Below are positions 42,526-52,865 of a stretch of DNA of 64,000 nt, piece by piece. The DNA comes from Erinaceus europaeus (lineage: Eukaryota; Chordata; Mammalia; Eulipotyphla; Erinaceidae), in assembly GCF_950295315.1 (NCBI RefSeq), contig NC_080177.1:81479000-81542999 (forward strand). Direction: 5' to 3'. Within the stretch, counting starts at the first letter, position 1. Every line of letters begins with the position of its first letter. The notes beneath the pieces were generated by a model. The model did not search any database, had not been told where the DNA came from, and saw only the letters and a program-made list of their open reading frames with translations. The translations under genes and the position numbers were made by a program.

Positions 42526-42720
42526 AGTGTAGGATATATATTCACTAAATAGTAACCAGTAGAATACTACTCTATAATTAAAAGGATGATTTTGCATCCT
42601 TTGGGATAAAAAAGGGTTGAGATTGGATTTATCGTGCTAAGTCGGTTAAGTAAAGAGATAAAAGGAAACTTCCATGCTAAGTCATTATCGTGTGGGATAT
42701 AAATATTTGAGGCCAACAAA
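42526..42720 (+). mobile_element. LINE-1 ORF2 end / 3'UTR, part 2
   Basis: AGTGTAGGATATATATTCAC, AGTAGAATACTACTCTATAA, ATGATTTTGCATCCTTTGGG, CGTGCTAAGTCGGTTAAGTA continue the L1 interrupted at 42367. Confidence 0.68.
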
Positions 42721-42886
42721 CTGGCATAAGAAAAAGAAAATGGTAACCAAGCTCTTAAATTACATGAAAACTTTAGCAGTGTGGAGGAGTTGGAGAGGGA
42801 AATGTCTTCCCATAGTGCACATAGTAAGTTACACACACACCCCAGAAATTCTGTATTTAAGCAAATGTTAAAGCATATGTAGTAAA

Positions 42887-42914
42887 ATACATATATATAT
42901 ATATATATATATAT
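42887..42914. repeat. (AT)n microsatellite
   Basis: About 13 AT units. The 172-residue minus-strand frame (43085-42567) translates through it as an Ile/Tyr run and is not a gene. Confidence 0.95.
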
Positions 42915-43089
42915 TAAAATGAATAAATTAATTAAGCAAAAGATTTTTAAGGTACAGTTACATTGCCAGATGTTGAATTGTTTGAAATTTCTGCTCTTAA
43001 TTTCCCCTATGCTTATACAAACGTAAAAATAGGTTTCTCTTTGTAGGAACCATTGTCTGTGGCTTACTTTACTGAAAACAGTCAAACAA

Positions 43090-43745
43090 TTTTTTAAAAT
43101 TTATTTATTATTTTTTAAATGTATTTCTTTATTGGGGAATTAATGTTTTACATTCAACAGTAAATACAGTAGTTTGTACATGCATAACATTCCCCAGTTT
43201 CCCATTTAACAGTACAACCCCCACTATGTCATTTATCATCCTTCATGGACCTGTATTCTCCCCACCCACCCATCCCAGAGTCTTTTACTTCAGTGCGATA
43301 TGCCAATTCCATTTCAGGTTCTACTTGTGTTTTCGTTTCTGATCTTGTTTTTCAACTTCTGCCTGAGAGTGAGATCATCCCATATTCATCCTCTGGAGAA
43401 CAGTCTGGAGAACTCTCAGAAGGCTAGAAATGGACCTACCCTATGACCCTGCAATTCCCCTCCTGGGGATATATCCTAAAGGAACCCAACACATCCATCC
43501 AAAAAGATCTGTGTACACATATGTTCTTGGCAACACAATTTGTAATAGCCAAAACCTGGAAGCAACCCAGGTGTCCAACAACAGATGAGTGGCTGAGCAA
43601 GTTGTGGTATATATACACAATGGAAAACTACTCAGCTGTAAAAAATGGTGACTTCACCATTTTCAGCCGATTTTGGACGGACCTTGAAAAATTCATGTTA
43701 TGTGAAATAAGTCAGAAACAGAAGAATGAATATGGGATGATCAAA
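43090..43745 (-). mobile_element. LINE-1 3' end with 5' inversion (twin priming)
   Basis: 43090-43390 is antisense 3'UTR (TTATTGGGGAATTAATGTTT to AGATCATCCCATATTCATCC). At about 43394 the orientation flips and 43394-43743 is sense ORF2 end: GGAGAACAGTCTGGAGAACT, CCCTATGACCCTGCAATTCC, GCCAAAACCTGGAAGCAACC and GAATGAATATGGGATGATC. The two pieces are adjacent in L1, overlapping at ATATGGGATGATC, as expected for twin priming. The 135-residue frame 43443-43850 is an L1 ORF2 remnant plus flank. Confidence 0.88.
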
Positions 43746-44104
43746 AAAAATTTTTTTAATAAAAATATCTACTGTACTAATGCCTGCTGTGTCCTTAAAA
43801 TTTTAGTGAACTTTGTTGAAAAGAAACTAAGTGGTTTTTGTCAGTTCTAAGCATAGAGGCAATTGATATTGAATTGTGCTCACAATATGAACTGTATGCT
43901 AATATTATCAATTTCCTTATTTCTTATAAGTGCTTAATTGATTTATAATGCAACTCCTAAGACTTGTGATATCCTGTGATATTTTGAAGACAATGTAGCC
44001 AACTACTCAGGTGCCAGATTCTGTGAGAAAGGTAGAAAGAATAACAGACTTGAGAGCAGGATGATGAAGATTCATTATAAAAGCATACAGACAGTCCCTG
44101 TTTT
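43746..44104. other. Unassigned A+T-rich sequence
   Basis: No gene or repeat recognised. Confidence 0.4.
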
Positions 44105-44620
44105 TTAATGTTTTTATTAATTATTTGATAGTGATTTACAAAAATATAGGATAATGGGGTATAGTTCCACACCTTTACTGACACCAGAATTCTGTGTCCC
44201 TTTTCCTTCCTTTGGAAACAACAGTGGTTCTCCCAACCTCAGATATGGGTTGACATATATATATATATATTTGCCCATTTTTTCCTATGATCCTCCGTTT
44301 ATCTTCCTTTCTAAGTCACAACTACTACTTCTAAGTTTTGCCCCCCCCCTCTACTTTCTCCCAGTTCTGATAGAACTGGAGTTCAGAGACCTCTGGTTAT
44401 CTTCCCCAAACATTTCTCCCCCCTTTGAGAATATCAACCAAAATTCTTTATGGGGTTCAGAAGGTGGGAGTTCTGGCTTCTGTCATTGCTTCTCCACTGG
44501 ACATGGGTGTTGGCAGGTGGATCCACACCCCCAACCTGTTTCTAACTTTCCCTAGTGGAGCAGGGCTCTGGGGAGGGGCGGTCATCACCAGGGAGTTCAG
44601 AATAAAACTGTAGTAGCTTC
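44105..44620 (-). mobile_element. LINE-1 3'UTR
   Basis: TTTATTAATTATTTGATAGTG, AAATATAGGATAATGGGGTA, TTCTTTATGGGGTTCAGAAG, TGTCATTGCTTCTCCACTGG, GGACATGGGTGTTGGCAGGT and GAGCAGGGCTCTGGGGAGGG. Contains (AT)7 at about 44257-44270 and a C9 run at 44341-44349. The 133-residue frame here is non-coding. Confidence 0.8.
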
Positions 44621-44732
44621 TGCAACTTTCTGAGAAAGTCCTTATTTTCTTTAAATATATATAGTGTTTCTCATAAAAGAGTATGTGTGAGTCAGAGAGA
44701 GATCTCTCTAGTTAGGGGACATGTTTTGCTAA

Positions 44733-45216
44733 ATGCTGTATCCAGTGTTAGGACCCAGCTCTATATTGGGAGTTATTAGGACCTGCCAATCGGAGATCTT
44801 CGCCCACCCTGTCCAACGCTTGACGTCTCGTCGCCCAATCTGGTCCCCTACGCCTACACTGAACTTCTCTGTTCCAGACTCTTGGAAACAGAGCTGGCAG
44901 TCAGCTGAGGTCAAGAACAAACACCTCATCACAGACCCCTGCGAGCGTCAACCCGGCTCTGACCTAGCACGTTATGATCGGGCCCTCCTCCATCGCTATG
45001 GAACAGGCCATGGCCGGTGCGCCGCTATGTTCCATCGCTGGGGAGCCAGAGACGACCCGAACTGCCCCTGCGGCTCCAGACAGACTGTGACCCACATAGT
45101 CAACGACTGCCACCTCTCCAGATTCAAAGGAGGTCTCGAAACTTGACATCAGGCTCAACCTGACGCTGTGGACTGGCTACGGAAGAAGGGCAAACGCTAG
45201 AAGAAGAAGAAGGGCA
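44733..45216 (+). mobile_element. C-terminal fragment of a non-LTR retrotransposon ORF2 of an unfamiliar clade
   Basis: An open frame from 44733 runs 137 codons to a TGA at 45144-45146. The same frame then stays open for 17 more codons to a TAG at 45198-45200, so the fragment is almost intact. It carries a zinc-knuckle-like C-x-C-x8-H-x4-C motif (CPCGSRQTVTHIVNDC, about residues 110-125) preceded by GHGRCAAMFHRWGARD, and an RLTSRRPIW block near residue 29. I know this layout from the C termini of jockey/RTE-like non-LTR reverse transcriptases. It is not the C terminus of mammalian L1. The polymerase and endonuclease domains are absent (5' truncated). The 3' end is unusual: the stop codon is followed at once by AAG triplets, with no poly-A tail. 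I count about 25 CpGs in roughly 410 bp, against very few in flanking DNA. High G+C and CpG retention argue for a recent arrival. No target-site duplication is evident here. Clade and host range are uncertain. Confidence 0.72.
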
Positions 45217-45464
45217 CTGACAGAAACTGGTGCTATGTTCTTTTCCCTCTGAACTAAAATAAAAGCCCATAGTAATGAAATTATGCATGTGTGAGACTTT
45301 GGCACTTTGGTACACACACACAGACACACAGTCATGTATATTTTGTATCTTATCTTTCAAATATGCTTTTATAAACTACTTGATCCTGCCATTTTGTTTC
45401 TACCAAGAAAAGGACTCCAATTCTTTTTGCTTCACCACTATTCTATTTCTTTTTTAGATGTTAT
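45217..45464. other. Unassigned sequence
   Basis: Short CA run near 45315-45330. Nothing else recognised. Confidence 0.4.
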
Positions 45465-45673
45465 TTTATTATTATTACTTACTATTTATTTATTCCCTTT
45501 TGTTGCCCTTGTTGTTTTAATGTTGTAGTTATTATTGTTGTTATTGATGTCGTCGTTGTTGGATAGGACAGAGAGAAATGGAGAGAAGAGGGGAAGACAG
45601 AGAGAAGGAAAGACAGACACCTGCAGACCTGCTTCACGGCCTGTGAAGTGACTCCCCTGCAGGTGGGGAGCCA
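45465..45673 (-). mobile_element. SINE B, 5'-truncated
   Basis: TTCCCTTTTGTTGCCCTTGT, TTGATGTCGTCGTTGTTGG, GACACCTGCAGACCTGCTTC and CCTGCAGGTGGGGAGCCAG. It then stops abruptly, so the tRNA-like head is missing. The body is little diverged, so this may be an incomplete reverse transcript or a recent deletion. Confidence 0.9.
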
Positions 45674-45774
45674 GTATTTTATCTTTTTCTTGGTGTTTTA
45701 CCATCTGCACTATCAAATTGTTTAGATTATGATATTCTCACCACATACCCTATCTCATTCAGTGTGAGAATTTT

Positions 45775-45920
45775 TTTTTCTCTTTCTTTTTTTCTTTTTT
45801 ACTAGAGCACTTATAAGCTATGGCTTATGGTGGTGCAGGGAATTGAACCTGGGACGTCAGAGCCTCAGGTATGAATGTCTCTTTGCATAACTGTTATGCT
45901 ACTAAATCCCACCCTTGATT
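45775..45920 (-). mobile_element. SINE C
   Basis: GAGCACTTATAAGCTATGGC, TTATGGTGGTGCAGGGAATT, GAACCTGGGACGTCAGAGCC, TCTTTGCATAACTGTTATGC, preceded by a T-rich tail. Confidence 0.83.
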
Positions 45921-47464
45921 TTTCATTCACACAATCTTAAGGCAGATAAAATACCTTCACTGATCACTCTCACAGAAGTTCTGTTCTATACTTTAGATAA
46001 TTAAAATTAAAAATATATAGTTATTTAATTTTTGTTCTTTTGATTTTGGTGCAAAATCATTTAAATTATTTCTAGTGCTCATATTTTTCTCTAGAACATT
46101 TTCAACAGATTCCCATCTCAGAGTGTCATCTTTCACTAGAGTTAACGATTCCTGCTATATTACTTGTAATTTCATAATTTCCCTTTACTGACTTACACAG
46201 GGATTGTGTAATCATGGAACAATTAGAATAATGCTATTCACAAACCTCATTGGCTTAACACAACGTGAGTGAGTGTTTCCATCACTGACAATTTAACGTG
46301 TTAATTTTGGCCATTTGTCAGGTACTGTAACATGAACGCAGACTTTTATCATATATGCATCCAACTCCCAGAGAAATTTGATTCTTTTCTTCCCATCTGT
46401 TGAGAAGAGAAATGGGAAGTATTTGTGAGTGAAACTTTGAAATAGTATTCATCAACTCCACGAAGATATCACTTGTCAAAAATCAGTCAAAAGCTGCTTT
46501 AAATGGAAAATGGAATCATGTATTCAGCTGGGACTCTTGAAATTTGTCTGTGGTGGAAGATGTAGCATATCTGATAAATTTGGTTTTATGACACTATTTG
46601 ACAGAAGAGGAGTTAGAGGTCTCCTTGGTATCTGTCAATTAAGAGTGAGACATTCTATTCATCCCATACTGACAGGGACAAATTTCACCCCACTACTACT
46701 GGCTAAATACTTTTCTAAGACTACTGGTGTCAGAGAAAGAGAGCATATCTGTAAAACAGATGCAGCTTTTTTCTGAAGGGGCTCAGTCATCCATTATTAC
46801 CTACATGCCATCTTCACTGAGGCGAACCTTGCCTCTGACTTTCCTGGAAGTCACCCTCTCGCTGACTGTTAGTCTCCCTGCCATTCTTCATCAAAACCGA
46901 CAGGGCTCTCACAGTTGCTCTGTCATTTAGGAAAAGGTCCGTCTGTAAGTACTGCACTGGAAACCTTAATTTGACTGATGAAAAGAGTAGCAAGAGAGAT
47001 GTGGTTGGGAATCATCTATTTTGGACAGGTAACTTTTAAGGAATTTCCCTTTGTTAAACAGAAAGAAAAAAATAGCCTTCAAAGTAATTTTCCTTTTGAA
47101 AATGTTCTGAATTTTGACTTATTCTTCTTGACCTAGTAACTACACCCTAACTGAAAAGTTAATACTAGAATGTGTGGCATGGCAAATAAAAGAATTCAAA
47201 CTGTACTATAAAATTGGCTTGCACACCTAAAAATATAATTAATAAATATCTAATTGCTAATTATCAGTGTGATTTTCAGAATAGATGTTATTTACACACA
47301 AAAAGAAAAATTAAGTATTTTGGAGTATTTTCAATGATACCATGGCTAACAATTCTTAAATATACATGACACATACCAGTATTGGGTAAATATTAGTACA
47401 TTGAGATGGAGACTTAAAATTATAGAATAAATATTCATATCTTTTCATTTTTTTCCTTCTTTCT
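45921..47464. other. Unique sequence (about 1.5 kb)
   Basis: No recognisable repeats. 46440-46930 has more balanced composition and short open frames (46510-46776, 46727-46930) but no domain, splice context or start context that I can defend. ACAAACCTCATTGGCTTAAC near 46242 might be a trace of an ancient LTR. Confidence 0.4.
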
Positions 47465-47663
47465 TAGTATTTATTGATGTGTTTATTTATTGGATAGAGA
47501 CAAGAGAGAAAGCCAGAGGGAGCTAGAGACGGAGAGAAAGAGAGACACCTGCAGCCCTGCTTTACTGCTCATGAAGGTGCATTCCCTGCTCAAGGGGGAG
47601 GCAGGGGCTTGAACTTGAACCCTCGCACATTTTAACAATCAGGTGGGCCACCTCCCATCCCCC
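47465..47663 (-). mobile_element. SINE A
   Basis: TTTATTTATTGGATAGAGAC, GA-rich middle, ACACCTGCAGCCCTGCTTTA, CTCATGAAGGTGCATTCCCT, GGGGCTTGAACTTGAACCC and CAGGTGGGCCACCTCCCATC. Confidence 0.85.
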
Positions 47664-48309
47664 ATATTTAAATTATGTATTGGCATATGTATATGTATAT
47701 ATATATTGAGCTATGTGTGCATATTCATTGAATATGTATATATGTATTATAATTCAATTACTATAACATAAGTTATATAAAGAATTAGATGCTAGTAAGA
47801 TAAACACAAGTAACAGAATATTAATCTACAGTGGTCAACAAACGTAGGAAAAAGTCCCTGATAAAACAGGTGATTGGCGAATTATTATAAGACTAGAATA
47901 GACAATTGCATTTTCAGACTTATCAGCATTCAGAAATGTATACTTAACTACACAAATGTTGGCTGGGGAAAAATAAACTCTTACCTATTACTAATGGGAC
48001 AATAATCAGTTCATTTGGCTTAGAGAGCAATTTAGAAATACCTGGTGGAGTTGAGAAGTGGGTATTATAAACTCATAATCCATTTCAAAGGACACTTTCA
48101 CAGGGAAACAAGAATGAAACAGAAGATGCATACTCATGACATTATCAGAACATTATCAGGACGGTCAACAACTGAAAGTAAGGGACTCATGAATAAACAG
48201 TTGCTTATTACACAGTGAAATGCAGCAAAGATGTTTGAGGTGTACACATGTCAACAAAGCTAGGTTTCTGGAAAGTAACACTGAGTTATTTTATTTGAAA
48301 TGTTTTAAA
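47664..48309. other. Unassigned A+T-rich sequence
   Basis: TATG/TATA-rich near 47680-47740. No gene recognised. Confidence 0.4.
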
Positions 48310-49005
48310 TTTGCTATTAAGGGTATGCTACAAGATTGTAAGATGACAGTGTATATTTCCACACCCACCACACCCACCACCAAAATTCTGTGTCCCCACC
48401 CTTCACCTCCCAAAGGTAACCACCAGAGTTCTCACAAGGCTTAGGAACTGTTCTGTGTTTTTGCTTTTATTATTATTTTTTTATGTTCAGGTGTGTTTGA
48501 TCTCTAGATTTCACATGTGAGTGAGACTGTCTGGTAGTTGTCTTTTTTACTTATTTAGCTAAGTATAATAATCTCCAGTTCCATCCATTTTGTCCTAGAG
48601 GACAAAATATCTTTTTTTGATTGTAGACTAGTATTCCGTGGAATATATATCCAATAACTTCTTTAGCAGGTCACTGGCTGTAAGGAATTTAGGCTATTTC
48701 CAATCCTTGGCTATTGTGACTAGTGCAGCCATGACCACAGGGGTGCACATAGCCCTTCTATTGAATACATTTCTTCATTCAACAATTACTGAAGAAATTA
48801 TGTGTATATATAAAGGAGAATTATATTTCCTTGGGTTATATTTTGCTTCTTTTGTAGATCTGTACCAATTCTGTATAGATGTTTGATATCAGTCTCTTGT
48901 CAGATGTGTGAAGTACAAATATCTTCTCTCACTTACTGGGTTGCCTGGTTATCCTTGTGTAATTTCCTCTTGATGTGTAAAAGCACATTGCTAATGTTTG
49001 ATTTT
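48310..49005 (-). mobile_element. LINE-1 3' end: 3'UTR plus ORF2 C-terminal region, old
   Basis: The plus strand reads ACAAGATTGTAAGATGACAG (3'UTR), CATTTTGTCCTAGAGGACAA, GCTATTTCCAATCCTTGGCT, ATTGTGACTAGTGCAGCCAT, TTTGATATCAGTCTCTTGTC and CTTACTGGGTTGCCTGGTTA, the usual antisense L1 order. Diverged and without intact frame. Confidence 0.8.
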
Positions 49006-49584
49006 TTTGACCCAAAATAAATAATTCCATGTGATTGAAAATAATAACCTGGAAAATAGATGGTAAGCACTAGATAAAACTACACTGAAATGACTCACTT
49101 CATTTTAGGAAAGTGTTCAAGGAAAAGGACAGATAAAAGTAAACCATTCCAATTTCAGTTGGATCTTCAACTTTAGACATAAAGAAAAATTCAAGTAACA
49201 AGAAAGAAAATAATGAAACTATAGTTGGTTATTTAACAGGTATGTATTTGAAAAATATAATGTCTGTAGGCACTAAATACTTCATTAAATGATGAGATGG
49301 AGCAGAATCTAAGATTAAATGTTGGGGCATTTCACGTTTAATAGTTAAACATATTTTATCTTTTTTTTTTTTTTGCTTCTGTGCTATTGATTCAAAATTC
49401 ATTTGATTTCCTCATTTGATTTTATTTATTCTTTACTTACATGCATATCTGTAGATGATCTCTGGTCTCTTTTCTTGCTCTATATTTCACCAAGATGTCA
49501 AGTATCAAGTGAAAATACTTTAACTTTCTTTTATATGTACACATATTTCTTTTTAGTATTTGTTGAATGAAGAAATTCATTGGA
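49006..49584. other. Unassigned A+T-rich sequence
   Basis: A T run lies at 49361-49374. No gene or repeat recognised. Confidence 0.4.
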
Positions 49585-49702
49585 GCGCAAAGAAAGTGTG
49601 ATATATATTATAAAGCTATATGCAATGAAATACTAGGCAGCTGTTAAAAATGATAAAGTCATCTCCTTTGCCTTTTCTTGTATGCACCACCATCTGGCCC
49701 CT
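49585..49702 (+). mobile_element. Short LINE-1 ORF2 end abutting a SINE A head remnant
   Basis: AAGTGTGATATATATTATAA, TACTAGGCAGCTGTTAAAAA and TGATAAAGTCATCTCCTTTG match L1. At 49683-49702 follows TGCACCACCATCTGGCCCC, the antisense head of SINE A, without a SINE body. Confidence 0.55.
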
Positions 49703-50402
49703 TAATTTTAAACATTTTAAAAATTCTATAGATCAAAACTTTTCATATTATATCTGATCATTGTTTAGACTTCATTATACCTCAGATTGTTTGAAACACA
49801 AATACAGTGTTATCTCACTCAAAAGCTGAAAAATTATTGGATGTATAATGACAATATTGTGTGTGTAGAGTTTAAGGTACATCAGTCTAAATTTTAGTGG
49901 AAATTTTAATCATATAATTAGTCATACTTTTTTACTCAGTCATTTGGTATTCCAAGTCTGAATATTAAGTGAAATGAGAACATAGTCACTCATTATCAGT
50001 GAGTTTTAAATTTAATACCTTTTACTTTATTAGAGATATAATTATTAGAAAGCTAAATTAGAATAATTAAAACTTTAAAATGTTAGCACAGTTCTGTGCT
50101 GCTTTAGCTAAATCTAAATTGTGTTTTATTACTTTATAAATCAAGCCCCCGCCCCAAATAAAAAGAATATCAGCCTGGAAATAATATAAGAGACCTAGGG
50201 GTCCTTCCCTAGACTTGCAGGATAATTCTATCAGAACCTCTTGTCTTTGGAATTTCTGTAGAGAACCAGCTGGCAGTTTTATGGTCCTTTGTTTCATAGG
50301 TTGCTCTTTGCTTTTTCTCTAGCAGCCTTCAGAATCTCCTGTCTGTGATCTTTGTCATTTGAATTATGTGTGTCTTGGTAAACTTAGAGTTGGACCCTTT
50401 TA
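49703..50402. other. Unique sequence
   Basis: No gene or repeat recognised. Confidence 0.42.
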
Positions 50403-50682
50403 TTTTTAATAAATAAATATTTATTTATTCCCTTTTGTTGCCCATTTTTTTTATTGTTGCTGTTATTGATGTCATCGTTGCTGGATAGGACAGAGAGAAA
50501 TGGAGAGAGGAGGGGAAGACAGAGAGGGGGAGAGAAAGACAGACACCTGCAGACCTGCTTCACCGCCTGTGAAGCGACTCCCCTGCAGGTGGGGAGCCGG
50601 GGGCTCGCACCGGGATCCTTAGGCTGGTCCTTGCACTTTGTGCCACCTGCGCTTAACCCGCTGTGCTACCACCGGACTCCCA
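50403..50682 (-). mobile_element. SINE B, young-looking reference copy
   Basis: CCCTTTTGTTGCCC tail region, TTATTGATGTCATCGTTGC, GGACAGAGAGAAATGGAGAG, an intact core hairpin at 50544-50591, GGGGGCTCGCACCGGGATCC and CGCTTAACCCGCTGTGCTAC. The 121-residue frame over it is a SINE read-through. Confidence 0.92.
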
Positions 50683-50937
50683 GACCTCCCCCCCTTTTTT
50701 TTCTGGAGCTCTTCAAGCTTCCAGAATTAGAGACCCATCTCTTATGTTGGTTTTGGAGAGTTCTCAGTGTTTCTTCAGAGATGAATTCTTTCTCTGTCTC
50801 TTCTTCTGTACTCTTGTGATGAGGATGTTCCCTTAGCTTTCTTATATTATTTTCATGATGATTTTCTTTTTATTTTTTTGTTAGGGTGGGAGGAGTGGCT
50901 TCCTCTGTCTCTACATTATCTCACTTTCTTTCTTTTT

Positions 50938-51065
50938 TTAACTGTATTGTGGTGTTAATTAATGATTACAGGACAGTTGTTGACACATGGGTAAGATTTC
51001 TCATCTCCCCTTGATAGGTGTCTGCAATACACTTTCTCTCCTACCTCAGGCCGTCGTAAACCTTA
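50938..51065 (-). mobile_element. LINE-1 3'UTR fragment (second 3'UTR type)
   Basis: GATTACAGGACAGTTGTTGA, CACATGGGTAAGATTTCTC, CCTTGATAGGTGTCTGCAAT and CTCTCCTACCTCAGG parallel the start of the 16.06-kb copy. Confidence 0.62.
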
Positions 51066-51222
51066 ATTTACTTATCTCTTCAGCTTTAACAATTGTTTTC
51101 CCCAGTGATAACCTTGGTGGTAAGGGGAATAATACTATTAGAAACAACAAAGCAAATGAGAATTTTAAAAATAGTACATTATAGGAACTAACTACTTGGT
51201 TTTGGATGTTACAAAATGGAAT

Positions 51223-51350
51223 GAGGTCTCTCTCTCTCTCTCTCTCCCTCTCTCCCTCTACCCCTCTCTCCCCCTCTCTCGGTTTTGGGCTGTCTCTGTC
51301 CAATAGAAAAATAAATATAATAAAAAATTGAAAAAAATAATAATTATACA
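51223..51350 (+). mobile_element. SINE A 3' half with (CT)n expansion
   Basis: TCTCTCTCTCTCTCTCTCCC tract (51226-51280), GGTTTTGGGCTGTCTCTGTC, CAATAGAAAAATAAATATAA tail. Head and core are missing. Confidence 0.75.
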
Positions 51351-51767
51351 AAAGACCCCTGGTATAGAAGCGTACAAATCACCACTTAACTGTCATTCTA
51401 CATGCTTGATGAACTGATCAGGGTACCACTAGATGGAAGGAAGACAGGACACTAGATAAAATTAAGGGAAAAAGTTTTAATAACAGCATTAAGGGAGATG
51501 GAGGTCAGCAAACTATTCTCACTTTGTGGAGGAGAAACATGTCGTTAAAATCGATCTAAGAGAAGAATTCGATTGAAAGAAATTTTTCTAGTGGAAGGAA
51601 TACCCAAACCATGGTGCCAATGGGAGAGTTACCTAACATGACTTAGAGAGACAGATCTCTGGAGATTGATGAATGCGGTTAGACAAAAGATAACTGCGAG
51701 TACTTTTCTATTAGGAACTGTTTTTGAAAGTGACACTAGATGTGTTCAAATTAAAAGTGGAAGAGGG
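51351..51767. other. Unassigned sequence
   Basis: No gene or repeat recognised. Confidence 0.4.
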
Positions 51768-51926
51768 GTGGGGGGGCACTGGGTGCCGGTGAACCTGGCT
51801 GAGCTCACATCTTACACACGCAGGGATTAGGGTTCAAGCCCTCATTTCCACTCTACCCATCTCTATGCCCTCCTTCCTCTCAATTTCTGGCTGTCTTTAT
51901 CCAATAAGTAAAGATAATAAAAGCAG
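51768..51926 (+). mobile_element. SINE A with core deleted
   Basis: GGTGCCGGTGAACCTGGCTG head, GATTAGGGTTCAAGCCCTCA, then directly CCTTCCTCTCAATTTCTGGC and CTGTCTTTATCCAATAAGTA. The hairpin core between them is lost. Confidence 0.8.
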
Positions 51927-52329
51927 ACTACTATCAGAAACTCACCCCGTCTCCCCAGATTATTTCCCTTTTTCTTTTACACAGGGATGAACATTCTTTT
52001 GTCTGGCCCTGACCAAGCCAATTGCAAACTGGACTCAAACATCAGTCTAGGAGCTTTCTCCTTAGCACCATTTGGCACTAATTTTCTAACAAATAATTTT
52101 GTGTAGACTTGACTGATGTTATAACTATTCGCATAGCTCTTGGCAGAAAGAGGTTCCCCAGCCCTGATTTTTCATTTCTCTGTCCTCATCATCATACTCG
52201 AGAAAAATGAAATTCTTTTAAATTTTTTTCTTGTTTACTTCATCTTCCTTCAGGTGGCAAAACTCTCAACTTGCTTAAGTCAAATGCATGCCCTATACAA
52301 TTACATCTCTTTTTTGTCTTTGTATCACT
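51927..52329. other. Unassigned sequence
   Basis: No gene or repeat recognised. Confidence 0.4.
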
Positions 52330-52342
52330 TCATTCCAAATTT

Positions 52343-52654
52343 TTAAAATTATTTTATTTTTATTATTTATTTATTGGCTATTTTATTTATTATTTATATG
52401 TTTATTTATTGGCTATTTTATTTATTATTTATTTATTGGATATTTTATTTATTTGTATTATTTATTTATTGGATAAAGACAGCCAGAAAGTGAGAGGGAA
52501 GGGGGTGATAGGGAGAGAGACAGAGAGACACCTGTAACACTGCTTCACTGCTTGTGAAGCTTTCCCCCTTCAGATGCAGGACTGGGGGCTTGAACCCTGG
52601 CCCTTGCACATTGTAGTAGGAGCACTTAGTCAGGTGCACCACCACCAAGCCCCC
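52343..52654 (-). mobile_element. SINE A with amplified 3' end
   Basis: Target-site duplication TCATTCCA(A/G)ATTT at 52330-52342 and 52655-52667. From 52476 on it is an ordinary SINE A (GACAGCCAGAAAGTGAGAGG to GCACCACCACCAAGCCCC). 52343-52475 holds several repeats of the TATTTATTTATTGG(C/A)TATTT type made from the SINE's own 3' end. Confidence 0.9.
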
Positions 52655-52734
52655 TCATTCCAGATTTCTTCTGAGAAAAATGATTTTAATTTTGTTATGA
52701 ATTTCTTTTTTCACTTAGTATTTTTTGTTTGTGA

Positions 52735-52862
52735 TTAGTAGTGGGTTACAGGATTGTAAGATTACAGTGTATAGTTCCACACCCACCAGCATGACTCTGT
52801 AGCCATCCCCTCCCACCACCAAGATCATCACCACAGGTCTGGTATGAGTCTTACTATTCTTG
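52735..52862 (-). mobile_element. LINE-1 3'UTR terminus fragment
   Basis: GGGTTACAGGATTGTAAGAT, TACAGTGTATAGTTCCACAC, CCACCAGCATGACTCTGTAG and ATCACCACAGGTCTGG parallel the 48.33-kb L1 end. Confidence 0.68.
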
Positions 52863-52865
52863 TGC

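Noticed and set aside
42567..43085. 172-residue minus-strand frame resembling a membrane protein
   Set aside because: The hydrophobic stretch is a translated (AT)n microsatellite, and the rest overlaps old L1 sequence.
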